From Turritopsis dohrnii (taxonomy: Eukaryota > Cnidaria > Hydrozoa > Anthoathecata > Oceaniidae), in contig BQMF02000203.1 in NCBI GenBank assembly GCA_027922465.2, forward strand, positions 372,001 to 436,000: DNA of 64,000 nucleotides, given 5' to 3'. This document shows positions 24,300 to 34,800 of the stretch, in pieces. Numbering within the stretch: position 1 is the stretch's first letter; each line of letters opens with the position of its first letter. The notes under the pieces are model-generated. The model saw only the letters and a list, made by a program, of their open reading frames with translations. It did not search any database and had not been told where the DNA came from. Both the position numbers and the translations under genes were made by a program.

Positions 24300-24478
24300 G
24301 TTGACAGCATTAAAAGACTTGTCCTTGTTGACAGCATCAAAAGACCTGTCCTTGTTGACAGCATCAACAACAGTCCTGTCCTTGTCGACACCAAAAAACC
24401 TGTCCTTGTTGACAGCATCTACATACAGTCCTGTCCTTGTCAACAGCAAAAGACCTGTCTTTGTTGACAGCACAGAAC
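24300..24478 (+). repeat. Tandem minisatellite, ~24-31 bp units
   Basis: About six and a half units of the form GTTGACAGCATCAAAAGACC then TGTCCTT. Unit length varies by small insertions (CAACAACAGT, TACATACAGT). It abuts the left side of the LTR retrotransposon insertion. Confidence 0.75.
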
Positions 24479-24492
24479 CGTTGAGTGACATG

Positions 24493-24585
24493 TGTAGTAT
24501 CCAATCTTTGATTCATGTTTCTTGTATCTTCTAGGAAGGGTTCGCCCATAAATATATAATAAAACTGTGTAAAGAGAACACTACA
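24493..24585 (+). repeat. 5' LTR (93 bp)
   Basis: Begins TG and ends CA, with a CATAAATATATAATAAAACTG stretch combining TATA-like and AATAAA-like signals. It is identical to the 3' copy at 28953. Confidence 0.93.
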
Positions 24586-24617
24586 TTGGCGACGAGATAA
24601 AACTCCGTACAGCAATT

Positions 24618-27600
24618 ATGGCTGTGGCAACTTTTGGAAGGATGCCACCAAAATTTGACCCAACTCAACACCCCTTCTCATGTGGGGAAGCATTTAAGGA
24701 GTGGGCAGAACAACTGGACGATTACATCATGGCCTCAGCAATCACTGATGAAGGTCAAAAGAAGGCGATGCTGAGATCAATAGGAGGGGAAAAGATCAGA
24801 AATGATCTAAAGACCGCAGTTATTGACTTTGCTGGCAGCACATATGATCAGTGTAAAACAAAACTTATCACCATGTATGAGCCAGAGACGAATAAAACTG
24901 CAGAGAGGTATAGATTTAGAAAGATGAAACAGGCATTAGATGAGAACATCGAAGAATTCAAAAACAGACTCTGGATTCAAAGCGAACGTTGTGGATTTAC
25001 TGATAGAGACGAACAAATAAGAGACCAAATTGTATTCGAATGCAAGTATAAAAAACTCCGCAGAGGGGCCCTGAAACACGGTTGGGACCTAAAAGAACTT
25101 ATGAAAGAAGGCCGCAACCTTGAGATGACCACAAAGAATGCCGAACTGATTGAAGGAGCGGAAGGAGAAATCCCAGAATCAGACAGTGAAATGGCAGTTA
25201 ATGCGTTAGGTGGAGTATACAGTAAGAAACGCCAACAAAGAATGAAGTTGAGGTACAACAACCAAAACCAACCACGGAAAGATATCTCACAAGAGAAATG
25301 TACAAGATGCACTTATCCTCGACACAAAGGACCAATTGAAAGAGAATGCCCAGCATGGGGTCAAGAGTGTCATAAATGTGGCAGACAAAACCACTTCAGC
25401 AAAGCCTGTCTTACCCCTGCCCCAACATCAAACCAAAATCTGAAAATATCAAGCCAACATCTGAAAACAACCTCAATAAAAACACTGCAGAAAGACTCAG
25501 AAAGTGAGGAAGAATACAGCTATTACATGTACCCCATAGCTACACAAGAAGAGGAGATTGCAGCTATGTCAACACACAGACCAACCAACCAGCCAATCAC
25601 CACAGTACATATTGGGAACAAACCAATCACCATGCTAGCAGATACAGGAGCTATGGTTAGTGTCATGGCAGAGAATCATTTGCAACAGTTGGAACCAAAA
25701 CCAACACTCCAACCAGTCAAAGTCAAACTGACACCATGCGGCAACCAAAAGATCACATGTCACTTTAAGTTTGAAGCCACCATAAAAGCAGCCAGCCATT
25801 CCTGTACAGAAACAATCTACATCATACCAGAAGGGAAACTGAAGACCCCAATCCTCAGCTATCAAGCCGCAACCGCATTAGGAATCATCAAATTCATGGG
25901 ACAGATTTCCCAATCCACAGGCGACCCAGAATCAAATTTATCAAATCCAGACAACATGGCAGCACTACTCAACAAGTATGACCATCTTTTCAAGGGGATA
26001 GGGTGTCATAAATCCAAAAAAGTCACCTTACACATTGATCCCAATGTCAAACCAGTCATTGCACCACGTCGTGAAGTTCCCATCCATCTCCGAGAGAAAT
26101 TTGATCAAATACTCGCAGAACTTCAACAACAGGACATTATTGAGGATGTCGAAGGGCCAGTGGAATGGGTTTCCAACCCAGTGCTAGCACCCAAAGAAAA
26201 ACCAGGAGAGATCAGGTTCACTGTGGACATGACCAATGCCAACAAAGCAATAAAAAGAACCAGGAAAGTAATTCCAACCGTTGAGGATGTCAAAGCAGTG
26301 TTCAGGGGAGCCTCAGTCTTCAGCAAAATCGACATGAACAGTTCTTACTTCCAATTTCCCATCACAGAAGAAAGTCGTAGCATCACAACATTCCGAACAC
26401 CAAATGGGTTAAAACGTTTCAAACGCATGACAATGGGGATCAACTCAGCGGGAGAAGAAGTGGATGCAATCCCTCGGGAAGCACTCGCAGACATCCCTGG
26501 AATAGCAAACATCCACGATGATATAACAGTTGCAGGAAATCAGGAAACTCATGACAGAGCACTACGAGCACTTTTTGCCAGATTCGATGAGCTTGGTCTA
26601 ACAATAAACCGCTCCAAGTGCAAATTCAACCAAAAAGAGATTACATTCTGGGGAATGCGGTTCACAGCCAATGGAATCACCCCAGATCCAACAAAAGTAG
26701 AATCGCTACGCTATGCAAGTCGTCCAAGAGACAAGGATGAGCTCCGATCCTTTTTAGGGATGGCACAAGCCAATGCAGACTTCATCCCACAGTACAGTAC
26801 CAAGACATACAAGATGCGACAATTGTTGGCAAAATCAAACTGTTACACATGGACAGCAGAACATGAGGAAGAATTTGCAAATCTGAAAACCACCTTATAT
26901 GAATCCACTTTGCTCGCTTATTATGATCCATCTCTACAGACAGTCATTTACGTAGATGGACATCAGAACGGACTGTCAGGTACCCTGTGTCAAAAGGACG
27001 TGACAGGGAAACAGCGGGTAATAGCATATGCAAGCAGAAGTACCACACCAGCTGAACACCGCTATCCACAAATCGACCTGGAGGCAGCTGCCCTTGACTT
27101 TGCTTGTCAAAGGTTCAGAATATTCATCATGGGCGGACCACCATTCACCGCAATCACAGACCACAAACCTTTAGTCCCAATATTCAACGGCAACAGACAT
27201 GGATCAACAAGGACAGAGCGAATAAAACTGAGACTGCAAGGATTCAAGTTCAACCTACAACACGAACCAGGCATCACTAACCCAGCAGATTATTTTTCAC
27301 GTCACCCAAAGCCAATATCACAGTGTTCAAAACAAGAGGTACAGGAGAGCAAGGATATACAGAGAACTATCTATATGCTAATAGCCCCAAAGAACAAAGA
27401 AAATGCAGTGACACTGAAACACATCAGGGAGGAAACTAAACAGGACCCAACATTACAAAAGCTGCTGGAAATGATCAATACAGGAAACGCTCATCTATAT
27501 CCAAAAGAACCGAAACTGCAACCATTCCGAAAGATTTTCACCGAGCTTACCACCAACAATGGGATCATCACTAGAGGTAGTCGAATTGTTCCACCCGAGA

Positions 27601-28919
27601 GACTCTGTCCAAAATTAATAAACATTGCACATGAAAACCACCAGGGCCTTGTGCGAACAAAACAGTTATTGCGCAGCTCTTTATGGTTTCCGGGTATTGA
27701 CACTCGTGCAGAACAAGCACTAGCCAGATGCAACTTATGCCTTGCTAGTACCAAATCACCAAGACGAGTTCCAATCAGAATGTCCGATATGCCCAATGGG
27801 CCATGGGAATCTATTGCTGTTGATTTCTATGGACCCATCGCAAACTCACAACACGTCTTGGTAGCAAAGGACGAATATTCACGATTCCCCGCCGCAGAAA
27901 TTGTCAACTCAACCAGCGCACAAAACACCATCCCGAAGTTAAAAAAAATCTTTGCAGACTTTGGAAACCCAAAGAAGGTAAAGTCAGATAACGGACCACC
28001 ATTCAATGGAGAAGCGTTTAAAAAGTTTGCCAAACAAGAAGGGTTTCACCACCACCGCATCATTCCTCGACATCCACAATCAAACACTGCTGAATGTTTC
28101 ATGAAAAATATGGGGAAAACATTGAGAATAGCACACCACGAAGGACAAGAACCAGAAGACGCCATCAATGGTTACCTCCAAAGCTACCGTGCTACTCCTC
28201 ACCCTGCAACTGGAGAAACACCAGCTGCATTACTTTTCCAAGGCAGACAGTTCAACACAAAGCTACCACAGTTACCAAAAACCTACGAAGACAGAGAGAT
28301 TAAATTAAAGGACCAGCATTTCAAATCTGGACTGCTTCAACAACACACCAAGAAGTACCCAATACAACATGAATTCCACAAAGGGGACAGTGTCTTAAAG
28401 CAACACGATGTCAAAAAGAAAAACGCTTTCTTTTATGATCCAATCCCTTGGACTGTCACATCTACCAAAGGAAGCAGAATTGAAATCCAGAAAGGGAAGA
28501 AAACGTTATTTCGACATGGTAACAACCTGAAACTAGTAAAACAACCAGGGTTCCGTAAACAGACACAATTGTCGAGGCAGCCAGCACGCCCATCAACTGA
28601 CTCAGACTCTGATTGGAGCACCACGTATTCTAGTGCTTCAGACGACAACTTATCCGACCCAGAGGCATACCAATCAGTCACAGAAGAACAGCCGCCACCT
28701 GCTACACCTGAAGACGAGCCCGCAGAAGATACTCTAGATGAACCATCACGTGAGGCAACAACCGATGATGCGCCTACTGATAACAGTGAGTTAGACACTA
28801 GTCAATCCCCATCTGAAACGGATACCATCCCATACGATATAACAGATGACGAGCAGACCGAAGAAAGACCAACTCGCACAAGACGATGCCCCCGTTGGCT
28901 AAACGACTTCGAACGTTAG
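24618..28919 (+). CDS. Gag-pol polyprotein of the Gypsy-like retrotransposon
   Basis: 1,433 codons without a stop. In order: gag core; CCHC zinc knuckle CHKCGRQNHFSKAC (about 251-265); aspartic protease LADTGA (about 340); reverse transcriptase (about 475-690) with FSKIDMNSSYFQF and catalytic IHDD at about 630; RNase H (about 770-890) with YVDG, DLEAAALDF and ITDHKPL; integrase zinc domain HENHQG...CNLC (about 1003-1045); and an integrase core with VDFYGP, KSDNGPPF and TAECF. Gag and pol share one frame, so there is no -1 frameshift. Oddity: the last integrase acidic residue is one position closer than usual (34 residues between D and E, where 35 is standard). No chromodomain; the tail is acidic and ends RTRRCPRWLNDFER. 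No envelope gene is present. Confidence 0.93.
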   Translation: MAVATFGRMPPKFDPTQHPFSCGEAFKEWAEQLDDYIMASAITDEGQKKAMLRSIGGEKIRNDLKTAVIDFAGSTYDQCKTKLITMYEPETNKTAERYRFRKMKQALDENIEEFKNRLWIQSERCGFTDRDEQIRDQIVFECKYKKLRRGALKHGWDLKELMKEGRNLEMTTKNAELIEGAEGEIPESDSEMAVNALGGVYSKKRQQRMKLRYNNQNQPRKDISQEKCTRCTYPRHKGPIERECPAWGQECHKCGRQNHFSKACLTPAPTSNQNLKISSQHLKTTSIKTLQKDSESEEEYSYYMYPIATQEEEIAAMSTHRPTNQPITTVHIGNKPITMLADTGAMVSVMAENHLQQLEPKPTLQPVKVKLTPCGNQKITCHFKFEATIKAASHSCTETIYIIPEGKLKTPILSYQAATALGIIKFMGQISQSTGDPESNLSNPDNMAALLNKYDHLFKGIGCHKSKKVTLHIDPNVKPVIAPRREVPIHLREKFDQILAELQQQDIIEDVEGPVEWVSNPVLAPKEKPGEIRFTVDMTNANKAIKRTRKVIPTVEDVKAVFRGASVFSKIDMNSSYFQFPITEESRSITTFRTPNGLKRFKRMTMGINSAGEEVDAIPREALADIPGIANIHDDITVAGNQETHDRALRALFARFDELGLTINRSKCKFNQKEITFWGMRFTANGITPDPTKVESLRYASRPRDKDELRSFLGMAQANADFIPQYSTKTYKMRQLLAKSNCYTWTAEHEEEFANLKTTLYESTLLAYYDPSLQTVIYVDGHQNGLSGTLCQKDVTGKQRVIAYASRSTTPAEHRYPQIDLEAAALDFACQRFRIFIMGGPPFTAITDHKPLVPIFNGNRHGSTRTERIKLRLQGFKFNLQHEPGITNPADYFSRHPKPISQCSKQEVQESKDIQRTIYMLIAPKNKENAVTLKHIREETKQDPTLQKLLEMINTGNAHLYPKEPKLQPFRKIFTELTTNNGIITRGSRIVPPERLCPKLINIAHENHQGLVRTKQLLRSSLWFPGIDTRAEQALARCNLCLASTKSPRRVPIRMSDMPNGPWESIAVDFYGPIANSQHVLVAKDEYSRFPAAEIVNSTSAQNTIPKLKKIFADFGNPKKVKSDNGPPFNGEAFKKFAKQEGFHHHRIIPRHPQSNTAECFMKNMGKTLRIAHHEGQEPEDAINGYLQSYRATPHPATGETPAALLFQGRQFNTKLPQLPKTYEDREIKLKDQHFKSGLLQQHTKKYPIQHEFHKGDSVLKQHDVKKKNAFFYDPIPWTVTSTKGSRIEIQKGKKTLFRHGNNLKLVKQPGFRKQTQLSRQPARPSTDSDSDWSTTYSSASDDNLSDPEAYQSVTEEQPPPATPEDEPAEDTLDEPSREATTDDAPTDNSELDTSQSPSETDTIPYDITDDEQTEERPTRTRRCPRWLNDFER

Positions 28920-28952
28920 AAATTCGAACTGTTGAAAAAAAAAAGGACAGGA

Positions 28953-29045
28953 TGTAGTATCCAATCTTTGATTCATGTTTCTTGTATCTTCTAGGAAGGG
29001 TTCGCCCATAAATATATAATAAAACTGTGTAAAGAGAACACTACA
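28953..29045 (+). repeat. 3' LTR (93 bp)
   Basis: Identical to the 5' LTR and followed by the second ACATG target duplication. The polypurine tract lies immediately upstream at about 28935-28952. Confidence 0.93.
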
Positions 29046-29050
29046 ACATG

Positions 29051-29508
29051 CACCTCCGATATCCCTCAGATCTCCCAATGGTGGTTGTTTCTTTCTTGGG
29101 TGAGACCCTAGCCGGTTAACAGGGCAAAGTAGTGTGGAAATGAGGGTCTCTCTATAAGTTGAGTTTGGCAGCGCGATATCGATTTCCAAAATTCAATCAA
29201 TCAAAATTCCAAGTGTTTAATGTACATTTCAAAACAATACAATGATAATTTGATGTAAATTCTACACACTCTCTGAAGGAGTTCTGAGTTCATGAGTTCT
29301 GGTTAAGAAAATTTTGTGGCAATATCAGCTTGCTCTTTAGGTAGTTTGAGATTATTACTTAAATATTGTTAATTTTTACAACTGAGCAATCCAGATTTAA
29401 AAAGCTTCAGCTGCCCTTGATTTCGGCGGAAAATTATTTCATTTGCTTTTTCAATATAAGGCTATAAGTTGTATTTCAAAGCAACACATGTTATTTTGAT
29501 CTGATTCC
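29051..29508. other. Non-coding, with one stem-loop
   Basis: No gene. GAGACCCTA (29102-29110) pairs with GAGGGTCTC (29142-29150) to make a hairpin with a 30-odd base loop. I compared it in mind with snRNAs, 5S and tRNA and found no match. Confidence 0.3.
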
Positions 29509-29611
29509 TGTAGTGTTCTCTTTATACAGTTTTATTATATACTAATGGGCGAACCCTTCCTAGATGATACAAGAAAACATAACTATCAAGAACCAAAGAT
29601 TGGATACTACA
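29509..29611 (-). mobile_element. Solo LTR of the same Gypsy family, diverged
   Basis: The reverse complement matches the 93-bp LTR with several substitutions and small insertions (TGTAGTATCCAATCTTTG...ACTACA). It is flanked by a 5-bp target duplication ATTCC at 29504-29508 and 29612-29616. It is an older insertion that recombined to a solo LTR, in opposite orientation to the full element. Confidence 0.9.
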
Positions 29612-29616
29612 ATTCC

Positions 29617-30540
29617 CAAGAAAACACAAGGGGTTAAGGCATATTATTTTGTGTTTTAATCTACAATAATGCTATTAGCGGAGTGGGAGTTGAGCCTGCT
29701 TCTTTTTACTCTTTTTTTACCTCCTACTCAAACTTTAAATAGATGGGCAGGCGGCGGCCCTTTCTTATATACCCTCTTTTTTGTGCATTCAAATGATTTG
29801 ATGAAAACATAAATGTATTTACTCCGGCATTTTGTTTCAATTGACGTCCTTCTCCAGCAGGGTAAGAAAATTTTTCGATTTTCGAAAGGCCTAGATCACC
29901 GGAAAAGCACACCAAATTAAAAGAGTTTGATATTCTTTTATGAATCCTTAAAGATCATTTTGTTTGATAAAAACATCTAAATAATCACTAAGAATATTTT
30001 TATCTTTCAATACATTAAACAAGTCAGTATGAACTCGCGGAAGAATGATGCAATACACATGTATTCGACTTCGCAATTCTTCAATAAAAGCAAAAGTTCT
30101 TTGCTCTCCATCACAGGAATAATTTTACAAACTACTATATTCATTCATAACAGAAGAAAAGAAAAGAGCGCGAGCTCACTTCGTTTAATTGCCTTAGCAG
30201 GTGGTATATTACACTTTAGTTTTTTCTCTCTCTCTCTCTCATTGGTGTCTTCGCATTACGTCATTTGTTGTTTGCAGATTTTAAAAAGATTTTCTTTTAC
30301 TCACATAATGTACAACAAAGAGAATGAATGAGTCTATTGGAAAGAAAAATTTTCAGTCGCTTGTCTCAAGTCTCAACAACGTTACATTTCTCAAATAAAT
30401 AAAAACAACATACACAGGTGTGCTATGTAAGGGCAGATTAGAGGGCATTCATAAAGTTTTAAAAGGGCATTGATCAAACTCAAAAGGGCACAGGATGATC
30501 TTTAAAAGGCAGTTTTTACATCTGAACCCCCCTAACATTC
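29617..30540. other. Non-coding stretch
   Basis: No exon was recognised. A (TC)n run lies at about 30225-30240. Confidence 0.35.
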
Positions 30541-30589
30541 TTGCGTTTTTCAACGTTTCCGGCAAAGTTGAAAAATACATTTTTGATAA

Positions 30590-31365
30590 AAGGCGTTTTT
30601 CAAGGGATGCTTTTTTTCGCTAAAAAATCGCCTGTTCTCAATGTCTACCATGCCATTTTCATGTCCCGTGCAAGATATACCTGTCAAATCTGGGGACTCT
30701 GTGATAACTCTGTTACTCACAGAGTTCTCACACTTCAAAACACGTCACTAAAGACTAATGACATTCTCCCATCCCAGAACCTCTCAGCCACTACTAAATT
30801 GTATGCTGAACTTGGAGTTTTTAAATTTTTTGATCTAGTCAAAGTAATGAACATCCTATATGTTCATAGATTTCTCAACCAAAATCTACCAACTGATAGC
30901 CTTGCTAATCTCAGGTTTGACAAAATAAGTCATTCATTTTGGAACCAGAGGTGGTAGTAGGGGTCTTTTCAAGTAGCTCAGGGCTTTAGCTAGTCCTCAC
31001 AGATAACCTATAACGTCATTTTCCCAATCACAATCAATTTCTCAATTTTTTTTGACTTCATCCCTTGTAACCCTACACTTGGGTCTTACACAACCTCCCC
31101 TAAGACCCCAAGCTGAAAAGTGATTGACTCGTCAACTTCCTGGTACAGTGAAAAACGTCATGTTCCCAAAATTTCTAGCTGATGCCCTGTAGCTACAGTG
31201 TGTTAATACGTCATCGCTTGGTTTGAACTCTTTTTGTCGCACATCTTCCCTTTAATAGAACCAGTTTCAACTAAATTTTCCTAATCTCAACCTCCTTGAC
31301 ATCACACCTTCTAAACTTAAATCCCTTGCAACAATTTTATATCAACTTGTACACTGATGGATAAA
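30590..31365 (+). mobile_element. 3' fragment of a LINE (C-terminal RT region)
   Basis: An open stretch to 30957 encodes VLNVYHAIFMSRARYTCQIW, GLCDNSVTHRVLTLQNTSLK, LYAELGVFKFFDLVKVMNI and LYVHRFLNQNLPTDSLANL, characteristic of the region downstream of the RT domain in many invertebrate LINEs. A foldback insertion (30973-31196) then interrupts it. Further decayed matches (INLYTDG-like text) run to about 31365. It is 5'-truncated and dead. Confidence 0.65.
30973..31196. mobile_element. Foldback element inserted in the LINE fragment
   Basis: Ends GTAGCTCAGGGCTTTAGC and GCTGATGCCCTGTAGCTAC are imperfect inverted repeats. AACGTCATTTTCCCAA / AACGTCATGTTCCCAA and an inner CTTGGGTCTTA...TAAGACCCCAAG palindrome lie inside. 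No ORF. Confidence 0.55.
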
Positions 31366-31480
31366 TGTATAAAGGACTTATTTATAAAATGTACAAAAAG
31401 TTATTTTTTGTAATTTCTATTTCTTTAGCAAGACAGAATTCTATTATTTATTTTGATATGTAACTTTGTTTTTTTGTTGT

Positions 31481-31511
<31 letters not shown>

Positions 31512-31535
31512 GGGGTGTTAGGGTTAGGGTTAGGG
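31481..31535 (+). repeat. T10-G25 run followed by three TTAGGG telomere-type repeats
   Basis: Ten T, twenty-five G, then TG and TTAGGG three times (31518-31535). TTAGGG is the animal telomere repeat on this strand. The site is interstitial, about 320 bp before PPAN exon 1. Confidence 0.85.
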
Positions 31536-31859
31536 AATATTTTGTCTATAAGTACATATTACACACTTCCAGATGTGAGTAGGTCAATCTAATCTACTAA
31601 GATATGCTGATTACAAAGAGCATATGAGTGAATTATATGAATTGCCATCCAGCTAAAAACTTGTAAAAATCTTATGTGTGGTTTTATATCAAAGAGCTGT
31701 TCTGTACACATACGTGCTTCATTCATATTTGCATTATATCTATATAATTTTAGTAAGTTTTATATGCATATAATGTATATACTTTTCTTTTCCATAGAAA
31801 TAGTAGATAAATAAAATACAATGTATGTGTGAGAAGAAAACTACAGCAAATCCAACAGC

Positions 31860-34800
31860 ATGGGTAAAGGAAAGGTATGTTTACTTCAATTATTCAATAT
31901 TAATTATTCAATACAATGCAAATTATAATGTATAAATGACTTACAAGTGAATAACTGTAAAACATTTCTGTGTGGAGAATGCCAAATTGTTGTACTGTAC
32001 CTTCTTTGTACATCTTCCACTTTGCAATCTGTAGAGTGCCTGTTCCCCTTACCGCTATGTGCTGCTTACCATAAACTTTGAGTTTGATAGTGTATGTCCT
32101 TCATTTAAAGTTAACAAATCAAACAAAACATCTTGTTATTTGAAAGTATATGCATTCAGCTACCGTTATGGAAAGTTTCAAAGTGAATTGGCAAACACTT
32201 GCTGTAACAGCGGGTAGCGATCATATTTAAAATGGCTTCTTCGAAAAATAAATGCTTCAAAATTCAATGTCATAAATAATGGAATAGATCAATTCCTTGA
32301 TATTTCTCTGCCGTCTTGAATGCTACCAGGTCATTCCATATAATTGCAGGACAGCCCAACATCCACCATCTCCAATTTCAATGAAAGTTGGTGGAGATGT
32401 TCATACTATTGAGTAAAGAAAGAGTGCCAAGTTTGGTGGCAAAATGTTGAGCGGTTCTACCGAGTGTCACACTAAAAACTTTTAAGTCTTTAATTAATTA
32501 CCAAGGCCGAACAAAATCGATTTTATATATTTAATTTTTTTTTCCATCGTAAAGAGGATGCTTTCACTTAAATTTTGACGTATCAAACTTTAAATTTGGT
32601 TCATTGGTTAAAAAGTTATGACCGAAAAATTGAAAGATCACTTTTCAAAAATTGTCAAAAAAGACAAAAAAACAGGGTATCAATTGATTAGAGAAAAATC
32701 TCCGTGGCCAATTTCCAGGAAAAGTGGTCAGCAAACAAGGAGATGTTGAGTGGCCTCCAAGATCTCCGGATCTCACTGTCTGTGACTTCTTCTTGTGGGG
32801 TTACATTAAATAACAGATCTGGGAACAACCACCAAACTTGCAGCCTCAGACCCTGGACCAATTGAAAGCTTCAATCAGAAATGTTGCAGCTAATCTTGAC
32901 CCTCAAATGATCAGAAATGCCTTTACAGGAATGGTTAATCATGTAAATAAGTGCTTTGGAAAAAATGGAAATACATTTGCTGATGAATAAAACAAATCTT
33001 GTGTCTTTTGTTATATACAATAAAATTGATACCCTGTTTTTTCGTCTTTTTTGACAATTTTTTAAAAGTGATCTTTTAATTACTTTAAAACTCTATAAAA
33101 ACTCTATATCTTCTAATCTTCTCAATAAATCCTCATGAAATTTGGTATCTGAAAATTTTAAAGGTCAGGAAATTCAAATATGTAGTCAAAAATGGGGATT
33201 TCTGAGTGAAAGTAAGTCAATTTTGAGCATGATTTATTTTTTGCAAGATAAGGTAGTACCTTCACATGTACCCAATTTCCAAGATATTATATGGAATGAC
33301 CCTACCAGCATCTGAGATTTTATCCACAAAAATAGTTTTCTTGTATGTACGCAAGTAAATCATGCAAAGTTTACAGTAAGGTAATTCTGTAACCAGGTGT
33401 CCTTTCTCCGCTATAGCAACAAAAATCTATCTTGTTAGCACTGATTTCAGTTTGATTATTCAAGCAGTTAAATTTTTCACACAAACATTCCATTAGTGGC
33501 AAATCCTGTGTTGATAATGTAACCCATAGATTCATCATTCAAGAAACGTGAGTGAAATTTCTTTTGTAAAATGTTTCACCCAAAGGACGCATTGTCATTA
33601 TTTGTATTTCCTTCATGTATGGGTGAATCATTTATAAAAGTCCGACTTTGATTTGAAAAATGTTATAATAATGGGTGATCATAATCATTACTTAGTGATG
33701 ATTGTGCTGCGATAATTACTTTTTCATATCTCTTTCTGTACGGTCGCAATAGTGCAATTCCAAACACATGTCGGCACTATTGTTTTCTAAAAAACTTTGC
33801 TGATAAAAATTCGATTTGTAAACAGTAACGGCATGCGCATGCATTTTTATAAGCCTGTGGTTTTCTTATATCTGCAGAAGCAAAGGAGGAAATCACTTAA
33901 ATTGAGAGAAAAGGGATTAAACTGTTATTATGAACACAAAATTCCATACAATTTTGTTATTTGCATCACTTTTGATGAACGTGAAATTAGTTGGCAGAAA
34001 GAAGAAAGAAGAACAAGTTAGCAGAAAGATGAACATCACCCTGATGATGAATTACTGTATTGTTATCAAGTTTATTCTCCTTGTTTGTTCTTGTTGATTT
34101 GAAATCTATAATGACCAATTGTGGTCAATCCAATTAGCTGTGTTTTCACGTTTGCTTTGATGAATTTTGCAGCATTATAATTAAAGTTAGCGGTAACCGG
34201 AGCAGGCACTCTATACAATCTCTCTCATTGCGATCAAAGTAACTTGATATAACAGTAGTTTTCTTTTTGGATTTTGCATCACCCTACTAATGCTTTTTAA
34301 TTTGTTTCTATATAATTTCCCCTAATATTTTCAGTTTCAATGGGTTTGTGCTTTGAAAAACCTCCTTATTAAATTGAATACCAATTAGTTTTGAAGTTAA
34401 AACAACATTATACAGAATAATGATGGAATTTTTTCTTTTTTTTTTCATGCTAAGATTAAATAGTTTTATATGTATTTATTTGAAAAATAGAATGAAATAT
34501 AAAAACCTTTTTTTACTTTTACAATTAATATAAGAAGTGGTTCCAGCAGTTTTATAAAAATTCAATTTCTGTTTTAGAAAAAGAAAACAGTGAAAAGAGC
34601 ATCTGAATTAACTGATAATTCTGTGCCACGATCTTTCATTTTCCACCGAGGGGATGTTGGAAAATTACTTCTACAATTAATTGTTGACATGCGACGTCTT
34701 ATGGAGCCATACACAGCAACTAATCTTAAGGTAAATGAAATTTCATAAATATATTCTTAGTAAAAAATGACTATTCACAAATTTCTTCTAGGTCAATAAA

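Larger units (their letters stand above)
24493..29045 (+). mobile_element. Young Gypsy-like LTR retrotransposon, apparently complete
   Basis: The element is 4,553 bp with two 93-bp LTRs that I read as identical, starting TGTAGTATCC and ending ACACTACA. The target duplication ACATG is present at 24488-24492 and 29046-29050. A TTGGCGACGAGATAAAAC sequence directly follows the 5' LTR, where the primer-binding site should be, and a purine tract (A10 then GGACAGGA) precedes the 3' LTR. One open frame encodes gag and pol (24618-28919). Identical LTRs mean recent insertion. The LTRs are strikingly short. Confidence 0.95.

Noticed and set aside
24300..24478. CRISPR-like array
   Set aside because: Spacing and unit length vary, there are no unique spacers, and the genome is plainly eukaryotic.
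24364..24615. Open frames through the minisatellite on both strands
   Set aside because: They simply translate the tandem repeat and the 5' LTR.
29724..29915. Minus-strand 63-codon ORF
   Set aside because: No domain, no splice context and ordinary length for chance frames here.
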